Assembly (NCBI RefSeq): GCF_900103935.1
Contig: NZ_FNIC01000001.1
Span: 738,804-802,803 of the forward strand
Source of the DNA: Nocardioides szechwanensis
Lineage (GTDB): Bacteria; Actinomycetota; Actinomycetes; Propionibacteriales; Nocardioidaceae
Length of the DNA: 64,000 nucleotides
Direction of reading: 5' to 3'
Numbering within the stretch: position 1 is the stretch's first letter; every line of letters starts with the position of its first letter. The position numbers were made by a program, and so were the translations under genes. This document shows positions 15,640 to 29,600 of the stretch, piece after piece. The notes under the pieces were generated by a model. It searched no databases, was not told the origin of the DNA, and saw nothing but the letters and a program-made list of their open reading frames with translations.

Positions 15640-16341
15640 CTACCAGCCGCGCTCGCGCCATTCCGCCAGGTGCGGGCGCTCGGCGCCGAGCGTCGAGTCG
15701 CCGCCGTGCCCGGGGTAGAACCAGGTGTCGTCGGGCAGGCCGGCGTCGGGCAGCGTGCCGAAGATCTTGGTCTCGACCTCGTCGATGAGCTGGGCGAAGG
15801 CGGCGTCGTCGCCGAACGTGTTGCCCACGCCTCCGGGAAAGAGTGAGTCGCCGGTGAACAGGTGCGGGTGACCGTCGGGGTCGCGGAACAGCAACGCGAT
15901 CGAGCCGGGGGTGTGACCGGCGATCGCGATCACCTCGAGCGTGCAGTCACCGACCTGGACGGTGTCGCCGTCGCCGACGGTGCGGGTGACCGGCACCCCG
16001 GTCTGCTCGGTGATCGCGGCCGCGTCCGGAGCGCCGGCCACGACCTCGGCGCCGGTCGCCTCCACGACGGCGGCCAGGGCCCGGTGGTGGTCCCAGTGCT
16101 GGTGCGTGGTGACGACCGCGGTGAGGCCCCCTCCGTCGGCCGCGTCCCCGATGAGGGGGAGCAGCGTCTCGGGCTCGGAGGCCGCGTCGATCAGGACCTG
16201 CGAGCCGTCGGCCGTGCACCGCAGCAGGTAGCAGTTGTTGGACATGGTCTCGTCGACCGCGACCTTGGTGATCGTCAGCCCGCCCAGCTCTCGCACCTGG
16301 GGCCCGCCGCCCGGTGTCACGTCTCCTGTGTAGCTCACCAC
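15640..16341 (-). CDS. MBL-fold metallo-hydrolase (glyoxalase II-like)
   Basis: A 233-residue metallo-beta-lactamase-fold hydrolase. Zinc-binding motifs are THQHWDHH (HxHxDH), the third-ligand AGHTPGS, TGDSLFPGG with the bridging Asp, and YPGHG near the end. It starts at GTG 16341 and overlaps the stop of the upstream mycothiol-dependent isomerase-like gene by 7 bases, so the two are co-translated. The glyoxalase-II-like motif set and the mycothiol-linked partner suggest hydrolysis of a thioester or mycothiol conjugate. That substrate is inference. Confidence 0.83.
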   Translation of the reverse strand: MVSYTGDVTPGGGPQVRELGGLTITKVAVDETMSNNCYLLRCTADGSQVLIDAASEPETLLPLIGDAADGGGLTAVVTTHQHWDHHRALAAVVEATGAEVVAGAPDAAAITEQTGVPVTRTVGDGDTVQVGDCTLEVIAIAGHTPGSIALLFRDPDGHPHLFTGDSLFPGGVGNTFGDDAAFAQLIDEVETKIFGTLPDAGLPDDTWFYPGHGGDSTLGAERPHLAEWRERGW

Positions 16342-17033
16342 TCCTCGATCCTCGGCAGGTCGCCGTTGTCGCTCGTCAGTCCGTCGCCGTCACCGCGGCC
16401 GGTCAGCCACCACCCGAGGTCGGCGGCGCGGCCGCGGACGACGGGGGACTGCTCGGTCACGTCGCCACACTGCCAGGTCCCGTCGAGATCGGTCGGCGCG
16501 GCGGTGAAGGGCGCGGCCCAGCTGTCGCGCTTCACCATGCCGGCGAGCAGCCGGGTACAGAAGGACTCCGGCCAGTCGGACCTCGTGTAGTCCAGGCCCA
16601 GGTCGGCGTGGTGGATCTCCACCTCGCGCAGCCGCATCCCGGGGACGGCGTACGCCGTGAACGTGGGGCCGCCCGGCGTGCGCTCGATCCGGGTCGACCA
16701 TGCCTCTTCCGGGACGGCGGCCAGGGCGTCGGCCAGCAGGGTGGTCGAGCGCAGCAGCCGCTCCCGCAGGGTGCCCGTGGCGGCACCGGCGAGCGCCTCG
16801 ATGTCGCCGTCGCGGTGCTCCTGGGAGGCGTACATGGCGGTGGGTTCGCCCGACACGACACCGCCCAACGCGCCGGTGAGGCCCTCGGCGTTGAGCGCGA
16901 GGTGGGCGACCACGTGGGCCCGCGACCAGCCCGGCAGGCCGGACGCCCCGGCGTACTGCTCGTCGCTCAGGCCGTCGACGGTGCGGACCAGCCGCCCCGT
17001 CGCCTCCTGGAGCTCGTCGGTGATGGTTGACAT
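16335..17033 (-). CDS. Maleylpyruvate isomerase family mycothiol-dependent protein (DinB fold)
   Basis: A 232-residue DinB/MDMPI-type four-helix protein. The N-terminal half carries GWSRAHVVAHLALNAEGL and the middle carries MRLREVEIHHADLGLDY, whose His residues match the metal-binding set of the mycothiol-dependent maleylpyruvate isomerase family. The ATG at 17033 is chosen because homology begins directly after it. Family members act as mycothiol S-transferases or isomerases, and the exact reaction here is unknown. It is divergent from uvrA and overlaps an MBL hydrolase gene by 7 bases. Confidence 0.8.
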   Translation of the reverse strand: MSTITDELQEATGRLVRTVDGLSDEQYAGASGLPGWSRAHVVAHLALNAEGLTGALGGVVSGEPTAMYASQEHRDGDIEALAGAATGTLRERLLRSTTLLADALAAVPEEAWSTRIERTPGGPTFTAYAVPGMRLREVEIHHADLGLDYTRSDWPESFCTRLLAGMVKRDSWAAPFTAAPTDLDGTWQCGDVTEQSPVVRGRAADLGWWLTGRGDGDGLTSDNGDLPRIEEW

Positions 17034-17127
17034 GGCCCCATCCTGTCGCGCCGGCTCGAAATTCGGGACTGTCGGTGGTGCGTGAGAGTCTGAGATGGAC
17101 ATGTCAGGACGAGCTCGAAGGACGACA

Positions 17128-20127
<3,000 letters not shown>

Positions 20128-20205
20128 AGGCCCAGGGCGCTCTCAGCGCGCTCTCAGTTTGCTCGGTAGTGTGTTCTTCAACTAGGTGACACCTCGGAGG
20201 ATCAG

Positions 20206-20679
20206 ATGGGCAGCTCAGGCCTCAGTCGGCGTCGGGCACTCACCGGCATGGCGGGCGTGAGCATCGGCCTTCCGGTCCTCGCCGCCTGTGGCGGTGATGA
20301 CGAGCCAACGCCCGCCGGCGCCAGCGACCCGCCGACCCCATCCGCCTCGCCCTCCACGTCCGGCTCGGTCGACCCGTCGCCGACCGCCGGCGGCGCCGGC
20401 TTCGCGTCGACCGCTGACATCCCGGTCGGCGGCGGCGCGGTGTTCGCCGACGAGGGCGTGGTCGTGACCCAGCCCGAGGCCGGGACCTTCAAGGGCTTCG
20501 ACGTGAGGTGCACTCATGCCGGCTGCCCGGTCAACCAGGTCACCAGCACCATCAACTGTCCCTGCCACGGCAGCAAGTTCTCCATCGTCGACGGAGTTCC
20601 TCAGGAGGGCAGCTCGGCCACTGATCCCCTCAGCACGGTCGCCCTCGACGTCGTGGGAGACCAGATCAGCCTCGCCTGA
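20206..20679 (+). CDS. Tat-exported Rieske [2Fe-2S] lipoprotein
   Basis: A 157-residue protein with a twin-Arg signal (LSRRRALTG), a lipobox LAAC ending at Cys28, a Ser/Pro/Thr-rich spacer (residues 33-62) and a C-terminal Rieske domain. Cluster ligands are C102, H104, C118 and H121. Two further cysteines, C107 in CTHAGC and C120 in CPCHG, would form the disulfide typical of high-potential Rieske proteins. It is probably folded with its cluster in the cytoplasm, exported by Tat and anchored outside. The redox partner is unknown. A close paralogue follows 25 bases downstream. CGGAGG precedes the ATG. Confidence 0.88.
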   Translation: MGSSGLSRRRALTGMAGVSIGLPVLAACGGDDEPTPAGASDPPTPSASPSTSGSVDPSPTAGGAGFASTADIPVGGGAVFADEGVVVTQPEAGTFKGFDVRCTHAGCPVNQVTSTINCPCHGSKFSIVDGVPQEGSSATDPLSTVALDVVGDQISLA

Positions 20680-20704
20680 CCCCCCTTCCCACCCAGGAGC
20701 CCCG

Positions 20705-21133
20705 ATGCCTGACCGCCCGAGCTTTCAGCCCACCCGCCGCATCGTCTTCCACGGTCTCGGCGCCATCGGTGTCGCCGTCGCCCTCGCCGGCTGCGGCGGT
20801 GGGTCCGACGACGACAACGCTGCCGACAACGAGACCCCCGACGCCGGCACCGCGCTGGCCACCACCTCCGAGGTGCCGGTCGGCGGCGGGATCATCCTGA
20901 CCGACCAGAAGATCGTGATCACCCAGCCGACCGAGGGTGACTTCAAGGCGTTCACGGCCGTGTGCACCCACGAAGGCAACACCGTGACCTCGGTCGAGGA
21001 CGGCGTGATCGGGTGCAGCTTCCACGGGAGCTCGTTCTCTGCCGAGACCGGCGAGGCCAAGGGTGGTCCGGCTCCGTCCGCCCTGGCCTCAGTGCCGATC
21101 GACGTCAAGGGCGACCAGATCCTGGCCGCCTGA
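20705..21133 (+). CDS. Tat-exported Rieske [2Fe-2S] lipoprotein lacking the disulfide
   Basis: A 142-residue paralogue of the preceding protein, with a twin-Arg signal (QPTRRIVFHG) and a lipobox LAGC ending at Cys30. Cluster ligands C87, H89, C104 and H107 are kept. Both disulfide cysteines are gone: CTHEGN has Asn92 and CSFHG has Phe106 in their places. The pair therefore probably differ in redox potential while sharing location. The ATG at 20705 is chosen because the Tat signal begins there. It is followed by a strong terminator, so the two genes form a unit between uvrA and uvrC. Confidence 0.88.
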   Translation: MPDRPSFQPTRRIVFHGLGAIGVAVALAGCGGGSDDDNAADNETPDAGTALATTSEVPVGGGIILTDQKIVITQPTEGDFKAFTAVCTHEGNTVTSVEDGVIGCSFHGSSFSAETGEAKGGPAPSALASVPIDVKGDQILAA

Positions 21134-21175
21134 CAGTTCCCACTGACCGGGATGGACGAGCGAAGCGAGTACTCC

Positions 21176-21202
21176 CAGTGGAAGGACGGAGTCCTTCCAC
21201 TG
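21176..21202 (+). terminator. Hairpin terminator after the Rieske pair
   Basis: CAGTGGAAGGAC (21176-21187) and GTCCTTCCACTG (21191-21202) form a perfect 12-bp stem with loop GGA. It lies 43 bases after the second Rieske stop and 27 bases before uvrC. A GAGCGAAGCGAG word, also the core of the REP-like repeat, lies just upstream. Confidence 0.75.
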
Positions 21203-21228
21203 TCCCCGGCGTTCCGTAGGGTTGAGGC

Positions 21229-23235
21229 GTGCCACCGACCCGCCCGTCCCGTACCTCCCGGGGTCCGCTGTCCTATCGTCCGGAGCCAGGCTCGATCCCC
21301 ACGCAGCCGGGTGTCTACCGCTTCCGCGACGCCAAGGGCCGGGTCATCTACGTCGGCAAGGCGAAGAACCTGCGCGCGCGGCTGTCGTCGTACTTCCAGG
21401 ACGTCGGCAACCTCCACCAGCGCACCGCCACGATGGTCACCACCGCGGCCAGCGTGGAGTGGACGGTGGTCAAGACCGAGGTCGAGGCGCTGCAGCTGGA
21501 GTACTCCTGGATCCAGGAGTTCGACCCGCGCTTCAACGTCAAGTACCGCGACGACAAGTCCTACCCCTGGCTGGCGGTCACGGTCGGTGACGAGTTCCCG
21601 CGGGTGATGGTCGGGCGCGGGGCCAAGCGCAAGGGCACCCGCTACTTCGGCCCCTACAGCCACGCGTGGGCGATCCGCGAGACCGTCGACGTGCTCCTGC
21701 GGGTCTTCCCGATGCGCTCGTGCAGCAACGGCGTCTTCAAGCGGTCCGCCCAGATCGGGCGTCCGTGCCTCCTGGGCTACATCGGCAAGTGCGCCGCGCC
21801 GTGCGTCGGCAACGTGTCGCCCGAGGAGCACCGCGCCATCGTCGACGACTTCTGCGACTTCATGGGCGGCCAGACCCGGCCGTTCGTGCGCCGCATCGAG
21901 AAGGAGATGTACGCCGCGTCCGACGCGCAGGACTACGAGCGGGCGGCCCGCCTGCGCGACGACCTCGGCGCGCTCGAGAAGGCGCTCGAGAAGCAGGCCG
22001 TGGTGCTCGGCGACGGCGCCGACGCCGACGTGATCGCGCTCGCCGAGGACCCGCTCGAGGTGGCCGTCCAGATCTTCTACGTGCGTGGCGGGCGGATCCG
22101 CGGCCAGCGCGGTTGGGTGGCCGACCGCGTCGACGAGGGCGGCACCCCCGAGCTGGTCGAGGACTTCCTGCTCCAGCTCTACGCCGGAACTCTGCCCGAC
22201 GAGGGGGCGAACGCCATCCCGCGCGAGATCCTGGTGCCGGCGCTGCCGCCGGACGTGGCGACGTTCGAGACCCTGTTCAGCGACCTGCGGGGGAGCCGGG
22301 TGCAGATCCGGGTGCCCCAGCGCGGCGACAAGAAGAGCCTCCAGGAGACGGTGGCGCGCAACGCCGGGCAGGCGCTGGTGCTGCACAAGACCAAGCGGGC
22401 CAGCGACCTGACCACGCGCAACCGGGCGCTCGAGGAGATCCAGCTGGCGCTGGAGCTCGACGAGGTCCCGCTGCGCATCGAGTGCTACGACGTCTCCAAC
22501 CTCCAGGGCACCGAGGTGGTGGCCTCGATGGTGGTCTTCGAGGACGGGCTGGCCCGCAAGAGCGAGTACCGCCGGTTCGTCATCCGCGGTGTCGACGGCC
22601 AGAACGACGTCGCGTCGATGCACGAGGTGATCACCCGGCGGTTCCGGCGGCTGCTCGACGAGCAGGCCCGGAGCCAGGAGGTCGCCACCGAGAGTGGCCC
22701 GATGCTGGTCGACCCCGAGACCGGCCGGCCCCGCAAGTTCGCCTACGCGCCGGGGCTGGTGGTCGTCGACGGCGGGCCGCCCCAGGTCGCGGCCGCCCAG
22801 CAGGCCCTCGATGAGCTGGGCATCGTCGACATCCCGGTCGTCGGCCTGGCCAAGCGGCTCGAGGAGGTCTGGCTCCCCGGGCAGGAGGACCCCGTCATCC
22901 TGGCCCGCACCTCCGAGGGCCTCTACCTCCTCCAGCGGGTGCGCGACGAGGCCCACCGCTTCGCTATCACCCACCACCGGTCCCGGCGCTCCAAGACCAT
23001 GGTCGAGAGCCTGCTTGACGACGTCCCCGGCCTCGGCGAGGTGCGGCGCAAGACGCTGCTCAAGCACTTCGGGTCGCTCAAGAAGCTGCGGCTGGCCACG
23101 GTCGCCGAGATCGCGACGGTGCCCGGGATCGGCGAGCGAACGGCGACCGCCATCAAGGACGCGGTCGCCCAGGCCTCACCGACCGGCAAGACTGTCTCCG
23201 TCAACACCGCCACCGGTGAGATCGAGGAGTCCTGA
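21229..23235 (+). CDS. uvrC: Excinuclease ABC subunit C
   Basis: A 668-residue UvrC, the dual-incision nuclease of nucleotide excision repair. Order of domains: GIY-YIG nuclease ([23 protein letters not shown] split as GVYRF and [11 protein letters not shown], residues 17-100), a cysteine cluster region near [13 protein letters not shown], a UVR domain binding UvrB (about 215-250), an RNase-H-like nuclease domain ([29 protein letters not shown]) and C-terminal helix-hairpin-helix motifs ([30 protein letters not shown]). Start is GTG 21229. It is the first gene of uvrC-rapZ-yvcK-whiA, a conserved actinobacterial order. Confidence 0.97.
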   Translation: MPPTRPSRTSRGPLSYRPEPGSIPTQPGVYRFRDAKGRVIYVGKAKNLRARLSSYFQDVGNLHQRTATMVTTAASVEWTVVKTEVEALQLEYSWIQEFDPRFNVKYRDDKSYPWLAVTVGDEFPRVMVGRGAKRKGTRYFGPYSHAWAIRETVDVLLRVFPMRSCSNGVFKRSAQIGRPCLLGYIGKCAAPCVGNVSPEEHRAIVDDFCDFMGGQTRPFVRRIEKEMYAASDAQDYERAARLRDDLGALEKALEKQAVVLGDGADADVIALAEDPLEVAVQIFYVRGGRIRGQRGWVADRVDEGGTPELVEDFLLQLYAGTLPDEGANAIPREILVPALPPDVATFETLFSDLRGSRVQIRVPQRGDKKSLQETVARNAGQALVLHKTKRASDLTTRNRALEEIQLALELDEVPLRIECYDVSNLQGTEVVASMVVFEDGLARKSEYRRFVIRGVDGQNDVASMHEVITRRFRRLLDEQARSQEVATESGPMLVDPETGRPRKFAYAPGLVVVDGGPPQVAAAQQALDELGIVDIPVVGLAKRLEEVWLPGQEDPVILARTSEGLYLLQRVRDEAHRFAITHHRSRRSKTMVESLLDDVPGLGEVRRKTLLKHFGSLKKLRLATVAEIATVPGIGERTATAIKDAVAQASPTGKTVSVNTATGEIEES

Positions 23236-23237
23236 GC

Positions 23238-24116
23238 ATGCCCAAGGATCACCCCAGCGCCACCGGCGAGCTCGTCGTCGTCACCGGCATGACCGGGGCC
23301 GGCCGGAGCACGGTCGCCAAGGAGCTCGAGGACCTCGGCTACTACGTCGTCGACAACCTCCCGCCGAGCCTGCTCCCCGACGTCGTCAAGCTGGTCGATG
23401 ACGGGCTCGGCCGCAGCCAGCGGATCGCCGTCGTCGTCGACGTCCGCTCCGGCTCCTTCTTCCACACCCTCCACGCCAACCTCGCGCAGGGCGCGACCGG
23501 TCGTCAGACCACCCTGGTCTTCCTTGACGCCACCGACGAGGTGCTCGTACGCCGCCAGGAGGCCGCCCGCCGCCCCCACCCGCTCCAGGGCACCGGCCGG
23601 CTCCTCGACGGCCTGCAGCGCGAGCGCACCGTCCTCGCCGACCTGCGCAGCGACGCCGACCTCCTCATCGACACCACGGCGCTCAACGTCCACCAGCTCA
23701 CCGACCGGATCGGTGAGGCCTTCGGCTCGGCCGAGACGATGCGGCTGAGCGTCAACGTGATCAGCTTCGGCTTCAAGTACGGCATCCCCATCGACGCCGA
23801 CTTCGTCGCCGACATGCGCTTCCTGCCCAACCCGTTCTGGGTGCCCGAGCTGCGCGCCGGGACCGGCCAGGACGTCGCCGTCGCCGACTACGTGCGGGCC
23901 CAGGACGGCGCCGACGAGTTTCTCGACGGCTACGTGCCGGTCCTGGCGCGGGTCGCCGCCGGCTACCTGCGCGAGGGCAAGCGCTTCATGCGGGTCGCCA
24001 TCGGCTGCACCGGCGGCAAGCACCGCAGCGTGGCGATGAGCGAGGAGATCGCGCGCCGTCTCGTGGCCGACGGGCTCGACGTACGCGTGACCCACCGCGA
24101 CCTGGGACGCGAGTGA
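23238..24116 (+). CDS. rapZ: RNase adapter/nucleotide-binding protein RapZ (YvcJ)
   Basis: A 292-residue P-loop nucleotide-binding protein. The Walker A is GMTGAGRS (residues 17-24), with Arg in place of the usual Lys as in other actinobacterial members. The C-terminal RapZ domain carries FGFKYGIP, DMRFLPNPFW and the GCTGGKHRSV loop. In E. coli RapZ directs RNase E to the GlmZ RNA; that partner system is not expected here, so the actinobacterial role is less clear. It begins 2 bases after uvrC and overlaps yvcK by 4 bases. Confidence 0.93.
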   Translation: MPKDHPSATGELVVVTGMTGAGRSTVAKELEDLGYYVVDNLPPSLLPDVVKLVDDGLGRSQRIAVVVDVRSGSFFHTLHANLAQGATGRQTTLVFLDATDEVLVRRQEAARRPHPLQGTGRLLDGLQRERTVLADLRSDADLLIDTTALNVHQLTDRIGEAFGSAETMRLSVNVISFGFKYGIPIDADFVADMRFLPNPFWVPELRAGTGQDVAVADYVRAQDGADEFLDGYVPVLARVAAGYLREGKRFMRVAIGCTGGKHRSVAMSEEIARRLVADGLDVRVTHRDLGRE

Positions 24117-25084
24117 CCGAGATGCGCGCGCAGTCGGTGGTCGCCTTCGGCGGCGGCCACGGCCTCCACGCGTCGTTGACGGCGCTGCGGCTGCTCGTGG
24201 ACGACCTCACCGTCGACGACCTGACCGCCGTCGTCACCGTCGCCGACGACGGCGGCTCGTCGGGGCGGCTGCGCGGGGAGTTCGGGGTGCTGCCACCGGG
24301 CGACCTGCGGATGGCGCTGGCGGCGCTCTGCGGCAACGACACGTGGGACGTCACCTGGTCGCGCGTCCTCCAGCACCGCTTCGAGGGCGCGGGCGAGATG
24401 CGCGGCCACGTCGTGGGCAACCTGCTGATCGTGAGCCTGTGGGAGCTGCTCGGCGACCACGTCCAAGCGCTCGACTGGGTCGGACGGCTGCTTGGTGCCA
24501 AGGGACGGGTGCTGCCGATGGCGCTGACCCCCATGGTGATCACCGCCGAGGTGGCCGGGCTGACCCCCGACGACCCTGACGCGCGGGTCACGGTCCGGGG
24601 ACAGGTCGAGGTCGCGACCACCGAGGGGCGGATCACCTCGATCGGACTGGAGCCCGCCGACCCGACCGTGTGTCCCGAGTCGGTGGCCGCCGTCCACGCC
24701 GCCGACTGGCTGGTGCTCGGTCCGGGCTCGTGGTTCACCTCGGTCATTCCGCACCTGATGATCCCCGCGCTGCGCGAGGCGATCGTGACCAGCGACGCCC
24801 GGCTGGTCGTGGTGCTCAACCTCGAGGAGCAGCCGGGGGAGACCATCGGGCTCGGCCCCGGAGACCACCTGGCCACCCTCATCGAGCACGCACCCGATCT
24901 GAAGCCCTACGCCGTCCTCGCCGACCGCCGCTCCGTCGGGGCCGACGCCGACACGTTGGCGGCGACCGTCGCGGCGTACGGCGCCCGGCTGGTGCTCGAC
25001 GACGTGATGGTCGACGACGGGTCCCCACGGCACGACCCCGCCAAGCTGGCCGCGGCCTATGCGCGGATCTTCGCCGACTCCTAG
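24113..25084 (+). CDS. yvcK: Gluconeogenesis factor YvcK/CofD-like protein
   Basis: A 323-residue member of the YvcK/CofD family. GTG 24113 overlaps the rapZ stop as GTGA. Visible motifs are the N-terminal nucleotide loop FGGGHGLHASL, VADDGGSSGRLR, PPGDLRMAL, GHVVGNLLI and LGPGSWFTSVIPHL. In Bacillus and mycobacteria YvcK (CuvA) links carbon metabolism to cell-wall growth and binds UDP-sugars. It is co-transcribed with rapZ; whiA follows after 70 bases that include a short CCCCAGCCCGG tandem repeat. Confidence 0.93.
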   Translation: MTEMRAQSVVAFGGGHGLHASLTALRLLVDDLTVDDLTAVVTVADDGGSSGRLRGEFGVLPPGDLRMALAALCGNDTWDVTWSRVLQHRFEGAGEMRGHVVGNLLIVSLWELLGDHVQALDWVGRLLGAKGRVLPMALTPMVITAEVAGLTPDDPDARVTVRGQVEVATTEGRITSIGLEPADPTVCPESVAAVHAADWLVLGPGSWFTSVIPHLMIPALREAIVTSDARLVVVLNLEEQPGETIGLGPGDHLATLIEHAPDLKPYAVLADRRSVGADADTLAATVAAYGARLVLDDVMVDDGSPRHDPAKLAAAYARIFADS

Positions 25085-25154
25085 CCCCAGCCCGGCCCCA
25101 GCCCGGCCCCGGCCTGCCCACGAGGGTGATTGACGCGCGTGCAAGGATCGCCCC

Positions 25155-26141
25155 ATGGCAATGACGGCCCAGGTGAAGGCGGAGCTGTCCAGCACCCAGA
25201 TCACGAAGACCTGCTGCCGCAAGGCCGAGGTCGCCTCGATGCTGAGGTTCGCCGGCGGGCTCCACATCGTCAGCGGCAAGATCGTCGTCGAGGCCGAGCT
25301 GGACACCGGCGCTGCGGCACGTCGGCTGCGCAAGGACATCGCCGAGGTCTACGGCCACAGCTCTGACGTGGTCATGGTGCAGGGCGCCGGGATCCGCAAG
25401 GGCAGCCGCTACATCGTGCGCGTCACCAAGGACGGCGAGGCCCTGGCCCGCCAGACCGGACTGCTCGACCAGCGTGGCCGGCCCGTGCGCGGGTTGCCTC
25501 CGGCCGTTGTCTCCGGAGGCGGCTGTGACGCCGTGGCCGCCTGGCGCGGCGCCTTCCTCGCGCACGGCTCGCTGACCGAGCCCGGACGCTCGTCGTCCCT
25601 CGAGGTCACCTGCCCCGGCCCCGAGGCCGGGCTCGCCCTGGTCGGCGTGGCCCGTCGCCTGGGCATCCAGGCCAAGGCCCGCGAGGTCCGCGGTGTCGAC
25701 CGCGTCGTGATCCGCGACGGCGACGCGATCGGCCAGCTCCTGACCCGCCTCGGTGCCCACGAGGCGCTGATGGCCTGGGAGGAGCGCCGGATGCGGCGCG
25801 AGGTGCGGGCGACCGCCAACCGTCTCGCCAACTTCGACGACGCCAACCTGCGCCGCTCGGCCCGCGCCGCGGTCGCGGCCGGCGCCCGCGTGGAGCGCGC
25901 GCTCGAGATCCTCGGCGACGAGATCCCCGACCACCTCAAGCTCGCCGGCTCCCTGCGGCTCGAGCACAAGCAGGCCTCGCTCGAGGAGCTCGGCCAGCTG
26001 CACGAGCCGGTGCTCACCAAGGACGCCATCGCCGGGCGCATCCGCCGGCTGCTGGCCATGGCCGACAAGCGCGCCGAGGAGCTCGGCATCCCCGACACCG
26101 AGGCGTCGCTGACGCCCGAGATGCTCGCCGACGAGGTCTGA
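25155..26141 (+). CDS. whiA: DNA-binding protein WhiA
   Basis: A 328-residue WhiA, a sporulation/cell-division transcription factor in Streptomyces that is found throughout Gram-positive bacteria. The N-terminal region ([26 protein letters not shown], split as [12 protein letters not shown] and [12 protein letters not shown]) and middle are the degenerate LAGLIDADG homing-endonuclease fold. The C-terminal half carries [21 protein letters not shown] followed by a helix-turn-helix ([23 protein letters not shown]). Position after rapZ-yvcK is canonical. In a non-sporulating actinobacterium it probably acts on cell division genes. Confidence 0.95.
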   Translation: MAMTAQVKAELSSTQITKTCCRKAEVASMLRFAGGLHIVSGKIVVEAELDTGAAARRLRKDIAEVYGHSSDVVMVQGAGIRKGSRYIVRVTKDGEALARQTGLLDQRGRPVRGLPPAVVSGGGCDAVAAWRGAFLAHGSLTEPGRSSSLEVTCPGPEAGLALVGVARRLGIQAKAREVRGVDRVVIRDGDAIGQLLTRLGAHEALMAWEERRMRREVRATANRLANFDDANLRRSARAAVAAGARVERALEILGDEIPDHLKLAGSLRLEHKQASLEELGQLHEPVLTKDAIAGRIRRLLAMADKRAEELGIPDTEASLTPEMLADEV

Positions 26142-27310
<1,169 letters not shown>

Positions 27311-27311
27311 C

Positions 27312-28511
27312 GTGAGCGACCTCTCCTCCCTGGGCGACGTCCGCGGCAAGCGGGTCCTGGTCCGGTCGGACCTCAACGTCCCGCTCGACGGCACCACCAT
27401 CACCGACGACGGCCGGATCCGGGCCAGCGTCCCGACCATCCGGAGCCTGGTCGACGCCGGTGCCCGGGTGGCGGTCGTCGCCCACCTGGGGCGGCCCAAG
27501 GGCGCTCCTGACCCGGCCTACTCCCTGCGCCCGGTGGCGGCCCGGCTCAGCGAGCTCCTCGGGGCTCCCGTCGCCTTCGCCACCGACACGGTGGGGGAGT
27601 CTGCCCGGCAGACCGTGGACGCGCTCGGGGACGGCGAGGTCGCCGTCCTCGAGAACGTCCGCTTCAACGCGGGCGAGACCAGCAAGGACGAGGCCGAGCG
27701 CGGCGCCTTCGCCGACCAGCTCGCCGAGCTGGCCGACGCGTTCGTCTCCGACGGGTTCGGGGTCGTGCACCGCAAGCAGGCGTCGGTCTACGACGTCGCG
27801 CAGCGGCTGCCGCACGCCATGGGCGGCCTGGTGGCCAAGGAGATCGACGTGCTGCGTCGGCTCACGGTCGACCCGGCCCGGCCCTACGTCGTCGTGCTCG
27901 GCGGGTCGAAGGTCTCCGACAAGCTCGGCGTCATCGACAACCTGCTCGGCAAGGCCGACAAGCTGCTGATCGGCGGCGGCATGGTCTTCACCTTCCTCAA
28001 GGCCCAGGGCCACGAGGTCGGCAAGAGCCTGCTCGAGGAGGACCAGCTCGACGTGTGCCGGTCCTACCTCACCCGCGCGCAGGAGTCGGGCGTCGAGATC
28101 GTGCTCCCCACCGACATCGTGGTCGACACGACGTTCCCGTCCGCGGGCACCGAGCCGCACCCGACCGTCGTACCTTCCTCGGAGATCCCGGCTGACAGCC
28201 TCGGCCTGGACATCGGGCCCGAGTCCGGCGCGGCGTTCGCCGCCGCGCTCGAGGGCGCCAAGACGGTCTTCTGGAACGGACCGATGGGCGTCTTCGAGGT
28301 CGATGCGTTCGCCGACGGCACCCGTGCCGTCGCCCAGGCGCTGACCGCGATCGACGGACTCTCGGTAGTCGGCGGTGGCGACTCCGCCGCCGCCGTGCGC
28401 AAGCTCGGCTTCGACGAAGCCGCCTTCGGGCACATCTCCACCGGTGGTGGAGCGAGCCTGGAGTACCTCGAGGGCAAGGAACTGCCCGGCATCACAGTCT
28501 TGGAGGACTGA
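27312..28511 (+). CDS. pgk: Phosphoglycerate kinase
   Basis: A 399-residue phosphoglycerate kinase making ATP from 1,3-bisphosphoglycerate. Visible are the N-terminal [13 protein letters not shown] signature, [20 protein letters not shown], the hinge [11 protein letters not shown], and the ATP-binding WNGPMGVFE and [11 protein letters not shown]. Start is GTG 27312, one base after the gap stop. tpiA follows 5 bases later, so the three genes are one operon. Confidence 0.97.
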   Translation: MSDLSSLGDVRGKRVLVRSDLNVPLDGTTITDDGRIRASVPTIRSLVDAGARVAVVAHLGRPKGAPDPAYSLRPVAARLSELLGAPVAFATDTVGESARQTVDALGDGEVAVLENVRFNAGETSKDEAERGAFADQLAELADAFVSDGFGVVHRKQASVYDVAQRLPHAMGGLVAKEIDVLRRLTVDPARPYVVVLGGSKVSDKLGVIDNLLGKADKLLIGGGMVFTFLKAQGHEVGKSLLEEDQLDVCRSYLTRAQESGVEIVLPTDIVVDTTFPSAGTEPHPTVVPSSEIPADSLGLDIGPESGAAFAAALEGAKTVFWNGPMGVFEVDAFADGTRAVAQALTAIDGLSVVGGGDSAAAVRKLGFDEAAFGHISTGGGASLEYLEGKELPGITVLED

Positions 28512-28516
28512 CACCC

Positions 28517-29320
28517 ATGGCGTCGAACACCGCCGTACGCACCCCGCTGATGGCGGGCAACTGGAAGATGAACCTCAACCACCAGGAAGCGGTGGTGCTG
28601 GTCCAGAAGCTCGCGTGGACGCTGTCGGACAAGCGGCACGACTACTCCAAGGTGGAGGTGGTCGTCTGTCCGCCGTTCACCGACCTGCGGTCGGTGCAGA
28701 CGCTCGTCGACGGCGACCGGCTCTCGGTCAAGTACGCCGCCCAGGACGTCTCCACGCAGGACTCCGGCGCCTACACCGGTGAGATCTCGGCGGGCATGCT
28801 CGCCAAGCTCGGCTGCTCCTACGTCGTGGTCGGCCACTCGGAGCGGCGCGAGTACCACGCCGAGAGCGACGAGACCGTCAACGCCAAGGCACACAAGGCC
28901 CACGCTGCCGACCTGACGCCGATCGTGTGCGTCGGGGAGGGGCTGGAGATCCGCCAGGCCGGCGAGCACGTGCCCTACACGCTCGCGCAGGTCGACGGGT
29001 CGCTCGCGGGCTTCACCGCCGAGCAGGTCGCCGGGCTGGTCGTGGCCTACGAGCCCGTGTGGGCCATCGGCACCGGTGAGGTGGCCACGCCCGAGGACGC
29101 ACAGGAGGTGTGCGCCGCGATCCGGGCCCGGATCCGGGAGGTCCACGGCGACGCCGCGGCCGACGGTCTGCGGATCCTCTACGGCGGTTCGGTGAAGGCT
29201 TCCAACGTCGCCGGCATCATGGCGAAGGACGATGTGGACGGCGCCCTGGTGGGTGGCGCGAGCCTCCAGGCGGACGAGTTCGGCGGCATCTGCCGCTTCT
29301 ACGACATGCCGGTCCTCTGA
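28517..29320 (+). CDS. tpiA: Triosephosphate isomerase
   Basis: A 267-residue TIM-barrel isomerase interconverting dihydroxyacetone phosphate and glyceraldehyde-3-phosphate. The N-terminal Lys is in [10 protein letters not shown], the catalytic His in [12 protein letters not shown], the catalytic Glu in [12 protein letters not shown] (flexible loop AIGTG) and the phosphate loop in [10 protein letters not shown] and LVGGASL. It is the third gene of the glycolytic operon. secG follows after 31 bases. Confidence 0.97.
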   Translation: MASNTAVRTPLMAGNWKMNLNHQEAVVLVQKLAWTLSDKRHDYSKVEVVVCPPFTDLRSVQTLVDGDRLSVKYAAQDVSTQDSGAYTGEISAGMLAKLGCSYVVVGHSERREYHAESDETVNAKAHKAHAADLTPIVCVGEGLEIRQAGEHVPYTLAQVDGSLAGFTAEQVAGLVVAYEPVWAIGTGEVATPEDAQEVCAAIRARIREVHGDAAADGLRILYGGSVKASNVAGIMAKDDVDGALVGGASLQADEFGGICRFYDMPVL

Positions 29321-29351
29321 TCTCCCGACCCGTGACGTAGGATTCCCGCCT

Positions 29352-29588
29352 GTGACAACGCTCTTCACTGTTCTGCTCGTCATCACGAGCTCCCTACTGA
29401 TCGTCCTCGTGCTTCTGCACAAGGGCCGCGGCGGTGGCCTGTCCGACATGTTCGGCGGTGGCGTCAGCAGCTCGCTCGGCGGATCCTCGGTCGCCGAGCG
29501 CAACCTGGACCGCTTCACGGTCGGTATCGGCGTCATCTGGTTCGCCTGCGTGATCGCGCTAGGCCTGTTGCTCGCTTACCAGAACTGA
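29352..29588 (+). CDS. secG: Preprotein translocase subunit SecG
   Basis: A 78-residue membrane protein starting at GTG 29352. The first helix (LFTVLLVITSSLLIVLVLLH) and second (GIGVIWFACVIALGLLLAY) flank the conserved loop KGRGGGLSDMFGGG. This is the standard SecG layout; SecG assists SecYEG during export. The gene follows tpiA, a common actinobacterial arrangement, and precedes rbpA. Confidence 0.93.
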   Translation: MTTLFTVLLVITSSLLIVLVLLHKGRGGGLSDMFGGGVSSSLGGSSVAERNLDRFTVGIGVIWFACVIALGLLLAYQN

Positions 29589-29600
29589 GAGGCAAGACAC

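Noticed and set aside
17034..17127. SOS (LexA) box before uvrA
   Set aside because: I looked for the actinobacterial TCGAAC-N4-GTTCGA type site in the gap and found no match.
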